The notes under the pieces are model-generated. The model was not told the DNA's origin. It searched no databases and saw only the letters and a list, made by a program, of their open reading frames with translations. From assembly GCF_023078355.1 (NCBI RefSeq), contig NZ_CP095552.1, positions 806,001 through 870,000 on the forward strand: a DNA stretch of 64,000 nt, in the 5' to 3' direction. Made by a program: the position numbers and the translations under genes. Positions 60,800 through 64,000 of the stretch are shown here, in pieces (the first letter of the stretch is position 1; the number at the start of each line of letters is the position of its first letter). This stretch comes from Gordonia hongkongensis. Its GTDB lineage: Bacteria > Actinomycetota > Actinomycetes > Mycobacteriales > Mycobacteriaceae.

Positions 60800-62110
60800 T
60801 CAGTTCGGACGGAGCATCGACAGGGTGCTGCCCTCGCTGACGACGATGTATCCGTCGACGACCCGCACGAGTCCGGGGGAGGACAGGCCGCGCTCCCAGG
60901 CCGCGGTGTTCGCCGGGGTGAGCCCGGTCAGCAGGCCCTGGTTGACGACGACCATGGTGGTGCCGCTGGACCCGACGCACCGCGGGTTGGCGAGGATCGG
61001 CTGCTGCGGTCCCGGCGGCGGTCCGCTGCCGATGTGCGTGCCGTCGGCGAGCGCGTAGGTCGTCCGCGAACCGTCCAGGCGGCCGAAGTTCACGAGGGAC
61101 CCGCACGCGATGGCATTGGCCTTGGACAGTTCGCCGTCGCGGATCTGCCACAGCGCCCCCGGACGTGCCGGGTCGCGGACCTCGTACTGCCCCTCGGCGG
61201 CGAAGACAAGGTTCGCCGCGTTCAGGACCGGGAGGGTCGACGGCCCGGGCAGCACGCTCAGACCGTCGGCCTCGGCGACCGGATCGGCGTCCACCCGGCC
61301 GTTGACGGTGGCGTAGGTGACCACCTTCTCCTCGCCGTGCGTCTGGTGGTCGACGGTCACCCCGGTCGGGTAGAGCTTGATGCTGCACTGATCGCAACCG
61401 ATGCGGTCCTCACCGGTGGCGGGGTTGACCAGGTGTTCGCTCGCGTCGGCGGTCCTGATGACCACGGTGTCGCCGGTGACCTCGATACCGACGACCGGTG
61501 CCGCGAAGGTCCGAGCCCAGATGCCGTTGCCGGCCGGTGTGTTCAGGGTGACCTGGTGCCCGACCCGGTTGACGCGCAGGAAGTTGTTGCCGAGGCCCTC
61601 CACCGATTTGGTGTCCAGGTATTCGGCGGTGCGGGTCGGGATGCCGGCGTCGTCGACGAGGTAGAAGCCGTCCTCGAGAGGGGTGCCGAGCTGTACCGCG
61701 CAACCGACCTGGCCGGCCTCGTTGACCGCGCAGTCGCCCTGCCCCGCGTTGATGGGGCTGTCCCACAGCAGGTTTCCCGATCGTCGGTCCACCATCATGA
61801 ACGAGCGCCCCAGCCCGGAGGGGTAGGTGATGAGCCATCCCTCGTCGGAGGTGTCGGCGATCTCGATGGCGACCTCGCCGGAGTGGTCCGGTAGATCCTC
61901 CTGCCCGACTATCGTCCAGGCGGTCCCCGGTTCGCGTTCGTAGCCGCGCAGCTCGCCGTAGGCGTAGTCGCCGTCGTCGGTCTGGGCGGTGCCGCTCGCC
62001 AGCACCACGCCGCCGGTCACGACCAGCGCGGCGCACAGGGCGAAGACGACGGTCCCGATGCCGAAGGGCAGACGCGCGGACAGGGCCCGGACGCGGGAGC
62101 GAGAGGACAT
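60800..62110 (-). CDS. membrane-anchored PQQ-like beta-propeller protein
   Basis: The 436-residue protein has an N-terminal membrane helix (IGTVVFALCAALVVTGGVVL, about 18-37) and an extracellular domain of repeated strands with DRRSGNLLWDSP-type PQQ-like motifs. It contains several Cys, including CDQC and ACGS. Such proteins are usually scaffolds; no enzyme residues are evident. It follows the lytic transglycosylase on the same strand order but has its own promoter region. Confidence 0.75.
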   Translation of the reverse strand: MSSRSRVRALSARLPFGIGTVVFALCAALVVTGGVVLASGTAQTDDGDYAYGELRGYEREPGTAWTIVGQEDLPDHSGEVAIEIADTSDEGWLITYPSGLGRSFMMVDRRSGNLLWDSPINAGQGDCAVNEAGQVGCAVQLGTPLEDGFYLVDDAGIPTRTAEYLDTKSVEGLGNNFLRVNRVGHQVTLNTPAGNGIWARTFAAPVVGIEVTGDTVVIRTADASEHLVNPATGEDRIGCDQCSIKLYPTGVTVDHQTHGEEKVVTYATVNGRVDADPVAEADGLSVLPGPSTLPVLNAANLVFAAEGQYEVRDPARPGALWQIRDGELSKANAIACGSLVNFGRLDGSRTTYALADGTHIGSGPPPGPQQPILANPRCVGSSGTTMVVVNQGLLTGLTPANTAAWERGLSSPGLVRVVDGYIVVSEGSTLSMLRPN

Positions 62111-62227
62111 GGGTAAGAGTCAACCATGACGGTGGTGGCCGCTCCGGAGCCGGGAGCCGGACGGTGGAGCAGGAAATTCGCCGGTCCGGTCATGGTTTTC
62201 GCGCCCGCAGGGCACTGGACTGTTCCC

Positions 62228-62701
62228 ATGGACCTGTTGCGTGATGTGTTGGTGACCCTGACGGTCGTGACCACCGGCCTCAGTGCCGGTGTGCTGGCGG
62301 GATTCGGCTATGCCGTGATCCCCGGCCTGACCCGGGCCGGCGCCGACGTCGCGGTCGCGGCGATGCAGCGGATGAACAGTGCCATCCTCAACCCGCTCTT
62401 CGCGGTGATCTTCGGCGGCGGCGTGGTGTTCGGCGCGCTGACCGTCTGGGCCTCGTGGGGTTCCGGGCTCCGATGGTGGGTCCTGACCGCGACGGTCCTG
62501 ACCGCGCTCGGTGTCGTCATCACGATGGTCGTCAACGTCCCGGCCAATGACCGCCTCGACGCCGCGGGTGTTGTCCGCGGCGACGAGGCGGTGCGGGTCT
62601 GGACGCGGTTCACCGCCGTCTGGGTGCCGTGGAACATCGTGCGGTCCGTGCTGACCACCGCCGCGGTGGCGGTGCTCGTCGTCGGGTTGACCGTGGGGTG
62701 A
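62228..62701 (+). CDS. DUF1772 (anthrone oxygenase-like) membrane protein
   Basis: ATG 62228 gives 157 residues with four hydrophobic helices. DUF1772 features are the first-helix GLSAGVLAGFGYAVIPGL, QRMNSAILNPLFAVIFGGG and VNVPANDRL followed by WTRFTAVWVPWNIVRS. Fungal relatives oxidise anthrones without cofactor; the bacterial role is unknown. The in-frame ATG 62126 is less likely. Confidence 0.85.
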   Translation: MDLLRDVLVTLTVVTTGLSAGVLAGFGYAVIPGLTRAGADVAVAAMQRMNSAILNPLFAVIFGGGVVFGALTVWASWGSGLRWWVLTATVLTALGVVITMVVNVPANDRLDAAGVVRGDEAVRVWTRFTAVWVPWNIVRSVLTTAAVAVLVVGLTVG

Positions 62702-62702
62702 C

Positions 62703-64000
62703 TCAGAACAACTGACCGAGGTAGAACTGAGCGCCCTGGTCGTCGGTGCACCGCGCCGAGATGCCGTAAGGGGCCGCGTTCGGTTCCTCGAGCACCGTGC
62801 CGCCCGCGGCCCGGACACGTTCGACCGTGGCCACGACGTCGTCGGTCGTCCACATCGGCACCGCCACCGAGCTCTCGGCGCCGCCCGCGAGCCCGACCTG
62901 CGGTCGCGAGTCGTCGACCTCCCAGCCGTCGTCGATGCGTCCGCCGTGGAACGTCCAGCCGAGGACCGATCCGTAGAACGCGCGGAAGCGTCCGCTGTCG
63001 GGCGTCAACACCGTCAGGTAGGTCATGGCCCCGGGGTCGCGCGGGTGTGCCTGCGGCCGTTCGTCGCCGGGGTTCGCGGCGTAGACCGCGAACCGGACGC
63101 CCTGATCGTCGACGGCGTCGACCAGGCGATGACCGTCGGGACTCGAACCGAACTCGCCCCGCCCGCCCGCTGCGACGATGCGCTCGTGTGCGGCCTCGAG
63201 GTCGTCGACGGCGTACGCGCAGAAGATCGTCGGTGCGCCGTCGGTCTCGAAGATGCCGAGGCGATGGCCGACGTTGGTGACGCGTCGGCCCTCGGCGTCG
63301 AACTCCCAGCCCAGGACGTCGGCGTAGAAGCGTCGGGCGCGGGCGGCGTCGGGCATGTTCAGGGACATGTAACCGATGTCGCCCTGATGGACCATCTCGG
63401 TGCCCACGGTCCTCGACGGCCCACTCAGCATCCAGCGGTGGCCGAACGGGTCGACGATCACCGCGGTGCGGGTGCCGTGGGCTTCGTACGGCTCTCGGGT
63501 CACCGCGGCTCCCGCGCGGGCGGCCGACGCGACCGCGTCGTCGGTGTCGTCGACGGCGACCATCAGGCTGACCGAGACCTGTCCGGGTGCAGGCGCCCGG
63601 AGCCCGAGGTCCGGGAACTCGGCGGCGAGATAGACCGCGCCGCCGCCCAGTTCGAGTTCGGCGTGACCGATCACGCCGTCGGACATCACGATCGGCTCGC
63701 CGCGCAGCCGGGCGCCGAGCGTGTCGACGTACCAGTCGATCGCGGCCTGCGGTTCGGCGACGACGAGATACGGGAGGGCGCCGGGGCGTTCGACCGTCGG
63801 TTCCGGTCGGGCGGGCGCCTCGGTCCGGACGGTCTCGGTTGCGTCGAGTTGTGTTGCGGTGGCCATGACGACTCCTTCGGGTAGGGTCGCCCCGCGCTCG
63901 AGGCGGTCCCGCAGCGCGGCGGCGAAATCCAGGTCGGGACGGACCGGATCGTCGAAGCCCGGCGTGCGCGCTGCGTTCAGGACGTGCAGCGGATCTCGTG
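62703..64000 (-). CDS. VOC-family protein with three glyoxalase modules, 5' end beyond window
   Basis: Three consecutive VOC modules are visible: the first from GALPYLVVAEPQAAIDWYVDTL, the second from DIGYMSLNMPDAARARRFYADV, the third from GAMTYLTVLTPDSGRFRAFY to AQFYLGQLF. ATG 63866 has been an obvious start, but the frame stays open to the window end and reads DPLHVLNAARTPGFDDPV then LDFAAALRDRLERG, which matches the helical N-terminal extension common in this family. The true start is thus probably outside. VOC proteins are dioxygenases, lyases or resistance proteins; substrate unknown. Confidence 0.75.
   Translation of the reverse strand, partial: RDPLHVLNAARTPGFDDPVRPDLDFAAALRDRLERGATLPEGVVMATATQLDATETVRTEAPARPEPTVERPGALPYLVVAEPQAAIDWYVDTLGARLRGEPIVMSDGVIGHAELELGGGAVYLAAEFPDLGLRAPAPGQVSVSLMVAVDDTDDAVASAARAGAAVTREPYEAHGTRTAVIVDPFGHRWMLSGPSRTVGTEMVHQGDIGYMSLNMPDAARARRFYADVLGWEFDAEGRRVTNVGHRLGIFETDGAPTIFCAYAVDDLEAAHERIVAAGGRGEFGSSPDGHRLVDAVDDQGVRFAVYAANPGDERPQAHPRDPGAMTYLTVLTPDSGRFRAFYGSVLGWTFHGGRIDDGWEVDDSRPQVGLAGGAESSVAVPMWTTDDVVATVERVRAAGGTVLEEPNAAPYGISARCTDDQGAQFYLGQLF

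Overview
The window is high-GC, densely coded DNA from a mycolic-acid actinobacterium, most likely Gordonia or a close relative (Mycobacteriales). The support is gene content and order. From memory of the M. tuberculosis map, murB, DUF2505, nitrilase, DUF2993 protein, deoC, LprQ-type L,D-transpeptidase, SDR and ROK match the Rv0478-Rv0485 neighbourhood. phoPR, HIT, purD, a cell-wall esterase, a TetR gene, purB, purC, ptrB, emrB, purS, purQ and M18 aminopeptidase match the Rv0757-Rv0800 neighbourhood. Many genes carry a TANNNT -10 box 6-7 nt before the start codon, which is the leaderless arrangement usual in this order.

Layout. 1-6.1 kb: end of an alpha/beta hydrolase, murB, two DUF2505 genes, a methyltransferase with an apparent frameshift, a nitrilase and a DUF2993 envelope protein. 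6.1-7.6 kb: a GNAT gene, then an unusually AT-richer patch with two tandem paralogous mini-genes (42 and 34 aa) that share a structured 5' leader, each with its own terminator. 7.6-17 kb: purU, deoC, a TrxR-like flavoprotein/methyltransferase pair facing an XRE-cupin regulator, L,D-transpeptidase, SDR, ROK regulator, transglutaminase-like protein and a zinc metallopeptidase. 17-24 kb: otsB/otsA with a small leader gene, a ThrE-type exporter, RidA, tRNA-Thr(TGT), a membrane protein and a carboxylesterase. 24-29.5 kb: a large HTH-nSTAND NTPase-WD40 protein and an AlkZ-like winged-helix protein. 29.5-33.9 kb: an arsenic cluster (arsR1-acr3-arsC facing arsI-arsR2) with clear palindromic operators, then small accessory genes. 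34-45.6 kb: phoPR, a type II restriction-modification pair, HIT, a frameshifted RecQ-like helicase, a two-gene three-component glycosylation system and purD. 45.7-59.7 kb: secreted esterase, deaminase, DUF6882, TetR gene, secreted protein, purB, Rdx/SelW protein, purC, frameshifted oligopeptidase B, EmrB-type exporter with MarR regulator, glutathione peroxidase, purS, purQ and M18 aminopeptidase. 59.8-64 kb: lytic transglycosylase, PQQ-like propeller, DUF1772 protein and a VOC protein that runs off the window end.

How the genes work together. Five purine synthesis genes (purD, purB, purC, purS, purQ) are scattered over 14 kb among unrelated genes. Envelope functions recur: peptidoglycan (MurB, L,D-transpeptidase, lytic transglycosylase), trehalose (OtsA/OtsB, the carrier sugar for mycolates), glycosylation and PhoPR. 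Four 7-bp direct repeats at 11-bp spacing lie before phoP, and a related three-unit array lies before the glycosylation pair, suggesting PhoP controls both.

Points for the reader: three otherwise intact genes (methyltransferase, RecQ-like helicase, oligopeptidase B) each carry one single-base indel, which may be sequencing error. The tandem mini-genes with duplicated leaders at 6.86-7.58 kb are the least explained feature.
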